Shown here in pieces: positions 26,291 to 35,147 of a stretch of DNA of 64,000 nt. The DNA is from Halodesulfovibrio aestuarii DSM 17919 = ATCC 29578 (GTDB lineage: Bacteria; Desulfobacterota; Desulfovibrionia; Desulfovibrionales; Desulfovibrionaceae), in the NCBI RefSeq assembly GCF_000384815.1, contig NZ_ARQF01000019.1, positions 372,001 to 436,000 of the forward strand, in the 5' to 3' direction. Within the stretch, counting starts at the first letter, position 1. The number at the start of each line of letters is the position of its first letter. A program made the translations under genes and the position numbers. Below the pieces are notes generated by a model, which saw only the letters and a list, made by a program, of their open reading frames with translations, was not told the origin of the DNA and searched no databases.

Positions 26291-29080
26291 ATGTTTCGCC
26301 CTTTTAACACTCCCATCGAAGACATTGCCATTGTCTTCGGGCATGAACGCAGCCTCAGCAACGGTGAGAAACGAATTTACTCCGTTGCAGCCTTACGTAT
26401 TTCCCAACACGCTACAGTAACTGAATTCACCTCACATATCCGTTCAGGGAAACTTCGTGCACGGGAATATGCTCATTCCCAACTGGGTGAAGCAAAACTA
26501 AAAAAAGCGCCGGACGAAATTACTGTATCCGGCCATCTTCAAGATTTCTTAGAGGGCATTGACCATGTGGTGGGCTACGTTCCAAACGGACATATCATTT
26601 CACTGGAGCCGCTCTGCAACAACGAACGAATTATTGATGCCGCCCTTCTTGCTGACTATTTTATGCCGTGGACAGGTGCCGCCACAGCAAAATCACTATG
26701 GGAATATCTCCATAAGCAGGAGCGTCAAAAAATCAGCTTTTCAGCCTTGGAAGGAGCCAAGCTGTGTGCTGATTTTCTAGAACATTTATTCGGTACCGTG
26801 TTAAACGACACAACGTTCCCCGCCACAAGTGCCCTGCGTTACTATCTCCGTACCAGCAACACTCTTTTTGGCACATTTTGTTGCCACATGCTGGAACACT
26901 TCGTCGACTATTTCGGCAATGCTCTTATTACTCCTGTATCAAAGCCGGAAACAGCAGACTGGGAACAATTTTTAGACACGGTACCCAAAAAAGAAAAATC
27001 AACTGTCCAACGGGAAGCATTTCACGAATTACCAGAGGACGATATTCAACAGCTTTACGAACAGCTTGCCCACAAACGGAAAGACTATTCCGTCCGCCAA
27101 CCGCAAGTGGACTATGCATCCCATGTAGCGCGGGCTATAAATGTCAATGCCGTTGCATGCATAGAAGCAGGAACGGGCACGGGGAAAACTCTTGGATACC
27201 TGCTTCCTGTCATGGAATTTTTGAAACGCAATCCAACGCAGCGTGTCGCAATTGCTACGTACACAAAGAGTCTGCAAAAGCAGTTGTACGGAAACGAACT
27301 CGATTCCTGCCGCGAACTGTTCGGACAGTACAACACTATTCCTGTCGCACTCATCAAAGGCAAATCGAACTACGTCTGTGCGCAGAAATTAAATGACATC
27401 CTCTCGCCCCTGCTTGACGGCATGGAGATGCTCTCATGGCTCTACTTTGCGAATATCTGTTACCAGTATCGGATTACGGATCTTGACGATGTCACGCCGC
27501 GTATGCGCGCATATTTTGATGAAGGCAGAATCCTGAGCAACATTGCGCAGGAAGTCTCTGCAGGAAGCGGCTGCTTCAGTACACACAAGCAATGTCCCGG
27601 CAACATTGTCACCGCGGAAGCCGCCCAGTCACGTCTTGTCATTACCAACCACAACAAACTTGTATTGATGGAACAAGACCCGCAACTAAGCGAGTTGTTC
27701 AAACATTGCATCATCGACGAAGCAAATCACTTTGAAGATGCGGTTCGTACGACGTTGAGTCCGGAATTCTCTACTTCAGATATTTTCTTCTATTGCCGCT
27801 ACCTGCGCGAACAATGCCGCAAACTTATTCTTGCACCCTCCACACCCGAGGCAATCGAGTATCAAGCGGAAGCTGTGGTCAGTGAAATTGCCTACACCGT
27901 CACAAAAATAGATGCACTTCGCGATCAGTTCAAACAAATGAATCAGGCCGCAGCGTACGGTGCTGTTCCGGTAACGCCTACCCATCAGGCCTTCACAAAA
28001 GGTGATATCACAAACGATCTCGAAATTCTCAACAAACACCTTGAGCGTATCCACGAACTATCTGCCTTCTTTTCCGGCAAAAAAGCGGGCAACCTTCCAC
28101 TGGGATACAAAAGCATTTCCCGTTGCCGCACAATGCGTACTCTGCTGCAAGAAGCCAGCGTCAATCTGATGCTCATCCGCAAAGGCCTGCACGAAGACGG
28201 CACATGGAATTCTATCCAAGTTTTCCCCCGCAACTGGTTACTCTGCGGTGGGCAGGTCTATCTGGGGGCCTTTATTCGCGAATCAATTATCAAACAGCGA
28301 GACACCATTATTCTGACGTCTGCCACCCTCACCCATCAATCCAGTTTTACTCCGTATCGTCGCACTCTGGGGCTGGGTAAATCAGATGTCCTCACCTTTT
28401 CAGATAAAGAAGCACCACCCAAACCGTGTTTTGTCGCCCGCGTCGCACCGCCCTTTACGCCCGACTATTCGCTCGTTGTTCCTTCAGATGCACCAAGCGC
28501 CCTTTACGAACACAAAAAGCTCTGGCTGGAATACACGCTCACGGTGCTGCCAAAACTCATTGAATACAATGACGGAGCAACACTTGTACTCTGCGCCAGT
28601 TATGAAGATTTGGAAGCCCTGCGAAAAGAATTTGAAGCAACCTACGACGGCAGCTATCCGCTGCTGTTCCAACGCAAAGGAGAACCTGCCACCGCGCTTA
28701 TTGAAGAATTCAGAACAACGCGCGAAAGCGTTCTCTTCGGAGTAGAAACATTCTGGCATGGTGTCGATTTTCCAGGAAATACGCTCACGCAGGTCATCAT
28801 AACACGGCTGCCGTTCCCCGCGCCCAATTCTCCGCTTATGGATGCCCGAAAACGGTTCCTGCCAGACGGTGTATTCTGGGAACGTTACCGCTACGAAACG
28901 GCAATCAAATTCAGACAGGGTGCCGGTAGGCTCATCAGACGCGAAACGGATTCCGGCCTCGTAATTGTACTGGATAACAGGTTACTGAAAAACCAGCGCC
29001 TCGCACCTTGCCCAGTTATTCAAGGCATGCGAAATATTCCAGAACGCCATCGAGGCAAAGGTTGGAACAAGGCTAAATAG
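26291..29080 (+). CDS. DinG-family ATP-dependent DNA helicase with N-terminal accessory domain
   Basis: 929-residue XPD/DinG-like superfamily 2 helicase. Walker A is EAGTGTGKTLGYLLP (about residue 290). The Walker B box reads IIDEANHFED instead of the usual DEAH. Motif VI is QGAGRLIRRETDSG, and a late segment is ETFWHGVDFPGNTL. Cysteines in NYVCAQKL, SGCFSTHKQCPGN could serve an Fe-S cluster, but I count only three in the usual region. The first about 240 residues may be a decayed DEDD exonuclease domain: IDHVVGYVP resembles its second motif, but the acidic residues are not kept. The start has no good ribosome binding site; an in-frame stop lies 15 bases upstream, which fixes the ATG. Confidence 0.82.
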   Translation: MFRPFNTPIEDIAIVFGHERSLSNGEKRIYSVAALRISQHATVTEFTSHIRSGKLRAREYAHSQLGEAKLKKAPDEITVSGHLQDFLEGIDHVVGYVPNGHIISLEPLCNNERIIDAALLADYFMPWTGAATAKSLWEYLHKQERQKISFSALEGAKLCADFLEHLFGTVLNDTTFPATSALRYYLRTSNTLFGTFCCHMLEHFVDYFGNALITPVSKPETADWEQFLDTVPKKEKSTVQREAFHELPEDDIQQLYEQLAHKRKDYSVRQPQVDYASHVARAINVNAVACIEAGTGTGKTLGYLLPVMEFLKRNPTQRVAIATYTKSLQKQLYGNELDSCRELFGQYNTIPVALIKGKSNYVCAQKLNDILSPLLDGMEMLSWLYFANICYQYRITDLDDVTPRMRAYFDEGRILSNIAQEVSAGSGCFSTHKQCPGNIVTAEAAQSRLVITNHNKLVLMEQDPQLSELFKHCIIDEANHFEDAVRTTLSPEFSTSDIFFYCRYLREQCRKLILAPSTPEAIEYQAEAVVSEIAYTVTKIDALRDQFKQMNQAAAYGAVPVTPTHQAFTKGDITNDLEILNKHLERIHELSAFFSGKKAGNLPLGYKSISRCRTMRTLLQEASVNLMLIRKGLHEDGTWNSIQVFPRNWLLCGGQVYLGAFIRESIIKQRDTIILTSATLTHQSSFTPYRRTLGLGKSDVLTFSDKEAPPKPCFVARVAPPFTPDYSLVVPSDAPSALYEHKKLWLEYTLTVLPKLIEYNDGATLVLCASYEDLEALRKEFEATYDGSYPLLFQRKGEPATALIEEFRTTRESVLFGVETFWHGVDFPGNTLTQVIITRLPFPAPNSPLMDARKRFLPDGVFWERYRYETAIKFRQGAGRLIRRETDSGLVIVLDNRLLKNQRLAPCPVIQGMRNIPERHRGKGWNKAK

Positions 29081-29118
29081 AAAAAGTCCGTACAAATTAT
29101 ACGGACTTTCTTTATTTT
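29081..29118 (+). terminator. Terminator after the DinG-like helicase gene
   Basis: AAAGTCCGTA faces TACGGACTTT around a 7-base loop, followed by CTTTATTTT. Confidence 0.88.
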
Positions 29119-29527
29119 CAACAGCTAATGCGACTAGCTACTTTTTCACAAAGACTACCCAGTAACAATGCAACCCCTGAATTATCCCACCACCACAAAC
29201 GTTCAATGGTAATAATATCATTTGTTATATATTTTACTCATTTTTTAAAAGCAATAATACAACCAATTGATACAGCACACTCTAGACTGTAACCGCTTTT
29301 CTTTCAGCCTTCTGTCACTCGATTCGCTGTTAGCAGGGCTTTCAGAGCAATTTTACGACGCAATAAACGACTGTCAAAAAGTAGACAACCAACTTTAAGG
29401 ACTCAAGTGCAAAAATGGTACATACAATTTGTGCGTAAAAAAAATATACCTATTATTTTATATATTTATACTGTGAATAAGTTGTTAATTTATCCATCTT
29501 ATAAAACTCCACACTTGATGCGCTGAA
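29119..29527. other. Intergenic region upstream of the cobalamin riboswitch
   Basis: About 410 bases with no gene. A possible sigma-70-type promoter is TTGTGC at 29429 and TATTAT at 29451, about 75 bases before the riboswitch. This assignment is weak. No NrdR-box pair was recognised. Confidence 0.4.
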
Positions 29528-29712
29528 GGGTTTTTGGTAGCTCTGTGGCACCCAAAGAATGCTTCCTTCAGGAGCCGAAAGGCGCAAAGGAAATCCGGTT
29601 AAAAAATCCGGTGCGGTCCTGCCGCTGTAATCTTACTTCCGTTTTTTAAAGTTGTCGCCCACGGCAGTGCAAGTAAGAAAGCCAGCCCCCTTCCTGAAGC
29701 CCTACCGGTACA
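29528..29712 (+). promoter_or_regulatory. Cobalamin riboswitch (RF00174-like) upstream of nrdD
   Basis: A leader with the conserved B12 aptamer order: TTTGGTAG closing arm at about 29533, GCGCAAAGGAAATCCGGT, ATCCGGTGCGGTCCTGCCG, the core CTGCCGCTGTAATC, CGCCCACGGCAGTG, and the 3' segment GAAAGCCAG ending in CTACC that pairs with GGTAG. The order and the CCGCTGTAA and AGCCAG cores match the family as I know it. Binding of adenosylcobalamin should reduce expression of the downstream gene. A hairpin ACCGGTA/TACCGGT at 29704-29728 follows and could be part of the expression platform; no T run is seen. Confidence 0.88.
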
Positions 29713-29886
29713 AAGCGTACTACCGGTATTCAATCTAAATAATCAAAAAACTGTGCCTGCGTATGTTGAGGTTCTGCCGCTTCGTACACACCCCAGGCTA
29801 TAAGATGTCGAGTTGCTGTCGCACGCATGCGTTCTTTTCGTGTGCTCTACTTTTGCTATGCACTTTTTATGACGTCCGGAGTTATA

Positions 29887-31959
29887 ATGCCTAAACAGAT
29901 TCTCAAGCGAGACGGTTGCATCGAAACTTGGTCCCTCGAACGAATTGCCCAAGCTATCCTCAAAGCACTTAAAAGCAGTGGCATCAAAGACCCACTCCTT
30001 TCCAAACGACTTGCACGTAAAGTTGAAGAAAAACTTGCGAATGTTGAAGCTCCAGAGCAAGAACAAGTACAAGATACTGTACAGCAAGTACTCATGGAAG
30101 CTCGCTTGTACGCTGTTGCAGAACGTTACATCATTTACCGTGAAAAACGCCGTGAAATGCGTACTCAGGATCAGGCATACTTTGACGTCGCCAGCATGAT
30201 CGAAAGCTATCTTGACCGTAGCGATTGGCGCGTAAACGAAAACTCCAACATGGGGCATTCATTTCAGGGTCTTATCCTGCATATGGCAGGTTCTGTTCAG
30301 GCTCGTTACGTGCTTGAAAAATATCCGGAAGAAATCCGTCTGGCTCACACTCACGGCTACTTCCACATTCATGATCTTTCCTTTGGTCTTGCTGGCTACT
30401 GCTCCGGTTGGAGCCTGCGTGACCTGCTGCTCGAAGGGTTTAACCTTGAAGGCCGTTGCTGCTCTGCACCAGCAAAACACTTCGATTCCGCTTGTGGTCA
30501 GATTGTAAACTTTCTTGGTACGCTGCAAAACGAATGGTCCGGTGCACAGGCATTCAACAACATTGACACCTACCTTGCACCATTAATCCGCCACGACAAT
30601 CTTGATTACGCGAATGTTCGTCAGCAGATCCAGAAACTCGTTTTCAACTTGAACACAACATCCCGCTGGGGTGGTCAAAGCCCGTTCACCAACTTTACCT
30701 TCGACATGGTAGTTCCTGCGCATATTGCTAAGGAACCAATCATCATTGGTGGCGAGTTCCAGGACACGACCTACGGCGAATACCAGAAAGAAATGGATAT
30801 GATTAACCGTGCATTCCTCGAGGTTATGCTCGAAGGTGACGCAGATGGTCGTATATTCTCTTTCCCTATTCCTACATATAACGTTACCAAAGACTTTGAC
30901 TGGGACTCTGAACCAGCTCAGCTTCTTATGGAACTTACAGCTAAGTACGGCGTTCCGTACTTCCAGAACTTCATCAACTCCGATCTTAATCCGGAAGATG
31001 TCCGTTCTATGTGCTGCCGTCTGCAGATGGATCTTCGCGAAATACGCAAAAAGACTGGCGGACTGTTCGGCGCTGGCGACCTCACCGGCTCCATCGGTGT
31101 TGTTACCTTGAACCTGCCTAAGCTTGCGTACCTTGCACATAACGAAGAAGACTTCCTCGACCTCGTTGAAGAATACGCAGAAATGGCAAAAGAATCTCTC
31201 GAATTCAAACGCAAGCTCTGCCAGAAAAACCTCGAAGCAGGCATGTTCCCATTCTCCCGTCGCTACCTCAAAAACGGCTACAAAGGCCACTTCTCAACCA
31301 TCGGTCTTATCGGTGGTCATGAAGCATGCCTCAACCTGCTCGGAAAAGGTATCGAAACGGAAAGCGGTCTGCGTCTTATGCGTCGTGTTCTCAACCACCT
31401 GCGTACTCTCACCGTGCGCTTCCAGGAAGAGACCGGAAACCTGTACAACCTTGAGGCAACTCCGGGCGAAGGTACTTGCTACCGCTTGGCAAAAACAGAC
31501 AAAGACCTCTACTCAGACATCATCTCTGCTGGTAACGAAGTACCGTACTACACCAACTCCACCCTGCTTCCAGTAGGTCTGACCAGTGACGTTTTCTATG
31601 CTCTTGAGCACCAGAACGAACTGCAGACCCTCTACAACGGTGGTACCGTATTCCACTCCTTCCTCGGTGAAGCTGTACCGGAACCGGAAAGCATCAAGAA
31701 TTACCTCATCAAAGCGATGACTAATACTAAAATTCCTTACATTTCCGTGACTCCGACTTTCTCCATTTGTAAGGAACACGGCTACATCAACGGCGAACAC
31801 TTTAATTGCCCTACCTGCGGCAACGAAGCTGAAGTGTATACCCGTGTTGTCGGTTACTACCGCCCAGTTAAGCGCTGGAACAAAGGTAAACAGGAAGAGT
31901 ACCGCGAACGTCAGGAATACGCACTTAGCGCACTTACTGACTGCTGCTGCGAAAGCTAG
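29887..31959 (+). CDS. nrdD: Anaerobic (class III) ribonucleoside-triphosphate reductase
   Basis: 690-residue glycyl radical enzyme that makes deoxyribonucleotides without oxygen or cobalamin. An ATP-cone (residues about 3-95, PKQILKRDGCIETWSLERIAQAI) gives allosteric control. The catalytic barrel contains CCSAPAKHFDSACGQIVNFLG and SRWGGQSPFTNFTFD. A C-terminal metal site uses CKEHGY and NCPTCG, and the glycyl radical position is G656 in RVVGYYRPVKRWNKGK. The frame is open from 29827, but homologues start at PKQILKRDG, and CGGAG precedes the ATG at 29887. It is preceded by a cobalamin riboswitch. The activase gene nrdG is not adjacent: the next gene is on the other strand. Confidence 0.95.
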   Translation: MPKQILKRDGCIETWSLERIAQAILKALKSSGIKDPLLSKRLARKVEEKLANVEAPEQEQVQDTVQQVLMEARLYAVAERYIIYREKRREMRTQDQAYFDVASMIESYLDRSDWRVNENSNMGHSFQGLILHMAGSVQARYVLEKYPEEIRLAHTHGYFHIHDLSFGLAGYCSGWSLRDLLLEGFNLEGRCCSAPAKHFDSACGQIVNFLGTLQNEWSGAQAFNNIDTYLAPLIRHDNLDYANVRQQIQKLVFNLNTTSRWGGQSPFTNFTFDMVVPAHIAKEPIIIGGEFQDTTYGEYQKEMDMINRAFLEVMLEGDADGRIFSFPIPTYNVTKDFDWDSEPAQLLMELTAKYGVPYFQNFINSDLNPEDVRSMCCRLQMDLREIRKKTGGLFGAGDLTGSIGVVTLNLPKLAYLAHNEEDFLDLVEEYAEMAKESLEFKRKLCQKNLEAGMFPFSRRYLKNGYKGHFSTIGLIGGHEACLNLLGKGIETESGLRLMRRVLNHLRTLTVRFQEETGNLYNLEATPGEGTCYRLAKTDKDLYSDIISAGNEVPYYTNSTLLPVGLTSDVFYALEHQNELQTLYNGGTVFHSFLGEAVPEPESIKNYLIKAMTNTKIPYISVTPTFSICKEHGYINGEHFNCPTCGNEAEVYTRVVGYYRPVKRWNKGKQEEYRERQEYALSALTDCCCES

Positions 31960-31995
31960 TCTGCTTCACAGCAGATTTCGCGATAGATACTATAC

Positions 31996-32036
31996 AAAAA
32001 AAGCCGTTCTGCATTTGCAGAACGGCTTTTTTATTT
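31996..32036. terminator. Bidirectional terminator between nrdD and the UPF0210 gene
   Basis: AAAAGCCGTTCTGCA faces TGCAGAACGGCTTTT with a two-base loop, with A and T runs on both sides. It lies between converging genes. Confidence 0.93.
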
Positions 32037-32051
32037 ATGAAAAGAAACTGA

Positions 32052-33422
32052 CTAGTTCTTTAAGCTGTGGATTGGAGCCGGAATACGACCACCAAGCTTA
32101 ATGAACGACTCTGCATTACCACCCGGTACAGCCATAATCTTGGCTTCACCAAGTAAACCGCCGAAAGATACATTATCGCCAACGCCTTTACCCGGAACAG
32201 GAATAATACGCACAGCTGTTGTTTTACTGTTGATCATACCAATTGCCATTTCATCAGCAATAATACCGGAAAGGGTTGATGCAGAAACATCACCCGGAAC
32301 TGCAACCATATCAAGCCCGACTGAACATACGCTTGTCATGGCTTCAAGTTTTTCCATGGTCAACGCACCGGATGCCGCTGCTGCCGCAATGCTGGAATCT
32401 TCTGACACAGGAATAAACGCACCGGAAAGACCGCCAACGTGGGAAGAAGCAAAGGCGCCGCCTTTTTTAACAGCATCGTTCAGCATCGCCAGCACAGCAG
32501 TAGAGCCTGGAGCACCAATAGAAGAAAGGCCGATAGCTTCAAAAATTTCACCTACGGAGTCACCAACTTCCGGAGTCGGAGCCAAAGAAAGGTCAGCCAC
32601 ACCAAATGGAAGTCCAAGGCGCTGTGCTACTTCGGTACCGATAATCTCACCGACTCGGGTGACTTTAAATGCTGTACGCTTAATAACCTCTGCGATATCG
32701 CCGAGACTTTTTGCACTGCCATCCTGCACTGCACGGTCGATTGCTTTTTTAACAACGCCCGGGCCGGAAACACCGACGTTAATTACCGCCTCAGGCTCGC
32801 CTACGCCAAGGTAGGCACCTGCCATAAACGGGACATCCTGAGGGATGTTAGCAAACACAACCAGCTTAGCGCAGCCAAGCCCGTCTCTGTCCGCAGTGCG
32901 TTGTGCAATATCCTTAATCCGCTGCCCCATAAGAGCAACAGCATCCATGTTTATTCCGCTTCTGGAAGACGCTACGTTAATCGAGGAACAGACACGCTGC
33001 GTCACGGCCAGCGCTTCCGGAAGAGCATCAATAAGAGCACGATCACCTTTGGTCATGCCTTTCTCTACCAGCGCACCAAAGCCACCAAGAAAATCTACAC
33101 CAGCTTCCTGTGCTGCTTCATCAAGTACCTGACACGCTTTCACCATCTGTTCCGGCGTATAGGAAGCGCACACAACGCCCATAGGGCTTACACTGATGCG
33201 TTTGTTTACAATAGGAATACCGTACTTATCGCCAACCTCATTACAAGTAGCCACAAGCTTTTCTGAGTAAAGTTTGATCTTGGTGCGAACCCTGTCTGCA
33301 AACACGTCAAAGTCGTGACTTGCACAGTCAAAGAGGCTGACACCAAGCGTAACGGTACGAACATCCAAATGCTCATTTCGGAGCATTGCTAAAGTACTGA
33401 GCACTTCGCGATCTGAAAGCAT
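32052..33422 (-). CDS. UPF0210 (DUF711, PFL-like) family protein
   Basis: 456-residue protein of the UPF0210/DUF711 family, whose structure is related in fold to the pyruvate formate-lyase barrel but which is not a glycyl radical enzyme. Typical stretches are RTVTLGVSLFDCAS, INKRISVSPMG-like NKRISVSPMGVV, GEPEAVINVGVSGPGVVKKA, VGDSVGEIFEAIGL and SKTTAVRIIPVPGKGVGD. AAGGAAA precedes the ATG. The ACT-domain gene is transcribed first, 83 bases upstream. The same pairing (ACT/UPF0237 plus UPF0210) is found in many Firmicutes. The biochemical role is not established to my knowledge. Confidence 0.85.
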   Translation of the reverse strand: MLSDREVLSTLAMLRNEHLDVRTVTLGVSLFDCASHDFDVFADRVRTKIKLYSEKLVATCNEVGDKYGIPIVNKRISVSPMGVVCASYTPEQMVKACQVLDEAAQEAGVDFLGGFGALVEKGMTKGDRALIDALPEALAVTQRVCSSINVASSRSGINMDAVALMGQRIKDIAQRTADRDGLGCAKLVVFANIPQDVPFMAGAYLGVGEPEAVINVGVSGPGVVKKAIDRAVQDGSAKSLGDIAEVIKRTAFKVTRVGEIIGTEVAQRLGLPFGVADLSLAPTPEVGDSVGEIFEAIGLSSIGAPGSTAVLAMLNDAVKKGGAFASSHVGGLSGAFIPVSEDSSIAAAAASGALTMEKLEAMTSVCSVGLDMVAVPGDVSASTLSGIIADEMAIGMINSKTTAVRIIPVPGKGVGDNVSFGGLLGEAKIMAVPGGNAESFIKLGGRIPAPIHSLKN

Positions 33423-33505
33423 TTTTTTTCCTTATAAATGTCAGGCTAAAAATCCCATCTTATGCAGACAGTGACAACTTTCAAAAAATTGTCACGCTTC
33501 ATAAG

Positions 33506-34069
33506 CTACACAGGTTGAACCCTGTGCACTGCTTCAAAAATGTCCCTATGCTGAACACTTACACGTAGCGAAAGCTCTTCCGCCTTCGCGTCCAGAGCAG
33601 CTCGTAGAGTTGAAAGCTCAACGGAACCGGGAACAATTACCTCAAAAACAATGAGAGCATATCCATCCGGTTGATCTTCAGGAACAATAGCTTTCAGGTT
33701 GGCAATATTCACATTATACTCGCCGAGAATACCTGAAATTGCAGCAACAAGCCCCTTTTGGTCAGGACCATCTGCAGTTACTACAAACGATTGAGGGTTT
33801 TCAGCAGACCAGCTCCTACCGTCATAAAGGCGTGCTGTAACACTGAGGTCAATCTGTCGTTCAGCAAGTCCCTTCACCAGTGCTTCCTGCAATAGGTCAA
33901 TAGTACAACCGTCTGGCATTTCAGCAATAACGATTGCAGCAAATTCACTATGCAGAATAGTTTGACTTACTTCATTAATGTTGCAATCCAGACCTGTGAG
34001 CAGGCTGGATACCGCATGCACGACTCCCGGTCCATCATGACCGAGAAATGATACAACTACCTTTTTCAT
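33506..34069 (-). CDS. Double ACT-domain protein (GcvR-like)
   Basis: 187-residue protein with two tandem ACT domains, about residues 3-80 (KKVVVSFLGHDGPGVVHAVSSLL) and 98-175 (SFVVTADGPDQKGLVAAISGIL). The length and two-domain form fit the GcvR group, regulators that sense glycine in glycine cleavage control. However, the pairing with UPF0210 resembles the single-domain UPF0237 proteins of Firmicutes. GGAG lies about 10 bases before the ATG at 34069; the in-frame ATG at 34087 has no such site. Ligand is probably an amino acid (family knowledge). The UPF0210 gene follows in the same direction. Confidence 0.78.
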   Translation of the reverse strand: MKKVVVSFLGHDGPGVVHAVSSLLTGLDCNINEVSQTILHSEFAAIVIAEMPDGCTIDLLQEALVKGLAERQIDLSVTARLYDGRSWSAENPQSFVVTADGPDQKGLVAAISGILGEYNVNIANLKAIVPEDQPDGYALIVFEVIVPGSVELSTLRAALDAKAEELSLRVSVQHRDIFEAVHRVQPV

Positions 34070-34366
34070 ATTTTGCACTCCAAACATATAGATCAGACGA
34101 GATTGATTGCCTCAACTCATTATGTCAAGTCTTACTCCGCAAGAAGAATGCACTGGCGCTTGCTGCAATCCTCCTCTCCCCCCGTTACAATCCTCTCTTT
34201 TTTCCCAAAACAATATCTGTTTAAAAAAGTAAATCTCTTCTCCTATCAGCACAAAACTAACATTGTGTTTTTAAAAACATATTTTACTTTCCCACAAGCA
34301 TATGCAATGCAAGGACACTACACACTTCACAAAACACGTATTCATATAAGTTCAAAGGATATTCTC

Positions 34367-35059
34367 ATGAAAAAGATCGGATTATTGGGTGGCATGAGCT
34401 GGGAATCAACAGTCACATACTACCGTCTGTTAAATGAGGGCACCCGCAAGCGCCTTGGCGGAATTCATTCCTGTAAAATTCTTATGGAAAGTGTCGATTT
34501 TTCTGAACTCAAAGATTTGATCAGCAAAGGAGACTGGGCCTCCGTCGGCACCAAGCTTGCCCAAGCCGGACTGAACACAGAGGCAGGCGGTGCGGATATG
34601 CTTCTTATTGGCGCCAACACCATGCATCGCGTTGCTGATACTGTACAAGGTGCGCTTGAAATACCAGTACTTCATATTGCTGATGCAATCGCAATCAGAG
34701 CCAAGGAGCTGAATGTTCACAAACTCGGATTGCTCGGCACAGTCTTCACCATGGAGCATGATTTTATCAGCCGCCCACTTGCAGAAAAATATGGACTCGA
34801 AATAATTGTTCCAGAAAAAGAAGCACGCGGCATAATCCATGACAGCATCTTTAACGAATTCAGTCGTGGTCAGTTTCTGGACAGTACCCGTCAAAAATAT
34901 ATCAGTATTATTCAGGAACTTAAAAACAATGGTGCGGAAGCAATTATCCTCGGATGCACTGAAATCGGTCTGCTTATGGAAGATACTGATTGCAACATCC
35001 CGCTCATTGATACCGTTCAGGCACACGTCAACATGGCTCTCGATAAGGCTATAGGTTAA
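34367..35059 (+). CDS. Aspartate/glutamate racemase family protein, with Ala83 in place of a catalytic residue
   Basis: 230-residue cofactor-independent racemase homologue starting MKKIGLLGGMSWESTVTYY, typical of the YgeA/RacX branch. Racemases of this fold use two facing acid/base residues. The second is present, C197 in ILGCTEIGLLM. The first position, normally Cys or Thr in (C/T)NTMH, is Ala83 in IGANTMHRVAD. The enzyme may therefore act in one direction only, use another residue, or have another function. AAAGGA lies about 9 bases before the ATG at 34367; the frame is open far upstream but that part is non-conserved. It is a single gene followed by a strong terminator. Confidence 0.82.
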   Translation: MKKIGLLGGMSWESTVTYYRLLNEGTRKRLGGIHSCKILMESVDFSELKDLISKGDWASVGTKLAQAGLNTEAGGADMLLIGANTMHRVADTVQGALEIPVLHIADAIAIRAKELNVHKLGLLGTVFTMEHDFISRPLAEKYGLEIIVPEKEARGIIHDSIFNEFSRGQFLDSTRQKYISIIQELKNNGAEAIILGCTEIGLLMEDTDCNIPLIDTVQAHVNMALDKAIG

Positions 35060-35093
35060 TATTTTTTAAAAATCTTGCTGCCGCCGAAGGTAT

Positions 35094-35126
35094 AAAAAAA
35101 GCCACGCTACAGCGTGGCTTTTTTGC
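35094..35126. terminator. Terminator between the racemase and permease genes
   Basis: AAAAGCCACGCT faces AGCGTGGCTTTTTT with a two-base loop. It lies between converging genes and can serve both. Confidence 0.93.
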
Positions 35127-35147
35127 GTAAAATCAGGATACTACAGT

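Noticed and set aside
29440..29530. NrdR box pair before nrdD
   Set aside because: AT-rich stretches resemble half sites but no paired 16-base boxes at the right spacing are visible; the riboswitch explains control.
34073..34366. In-frame N-terminal extension of 98 residues on the racemase homologue
   Set aside because: The family starts at MKKIGLLGG, and AAAGGA precedes that ATG; the upstream part is AT-rich intergenic sequence.
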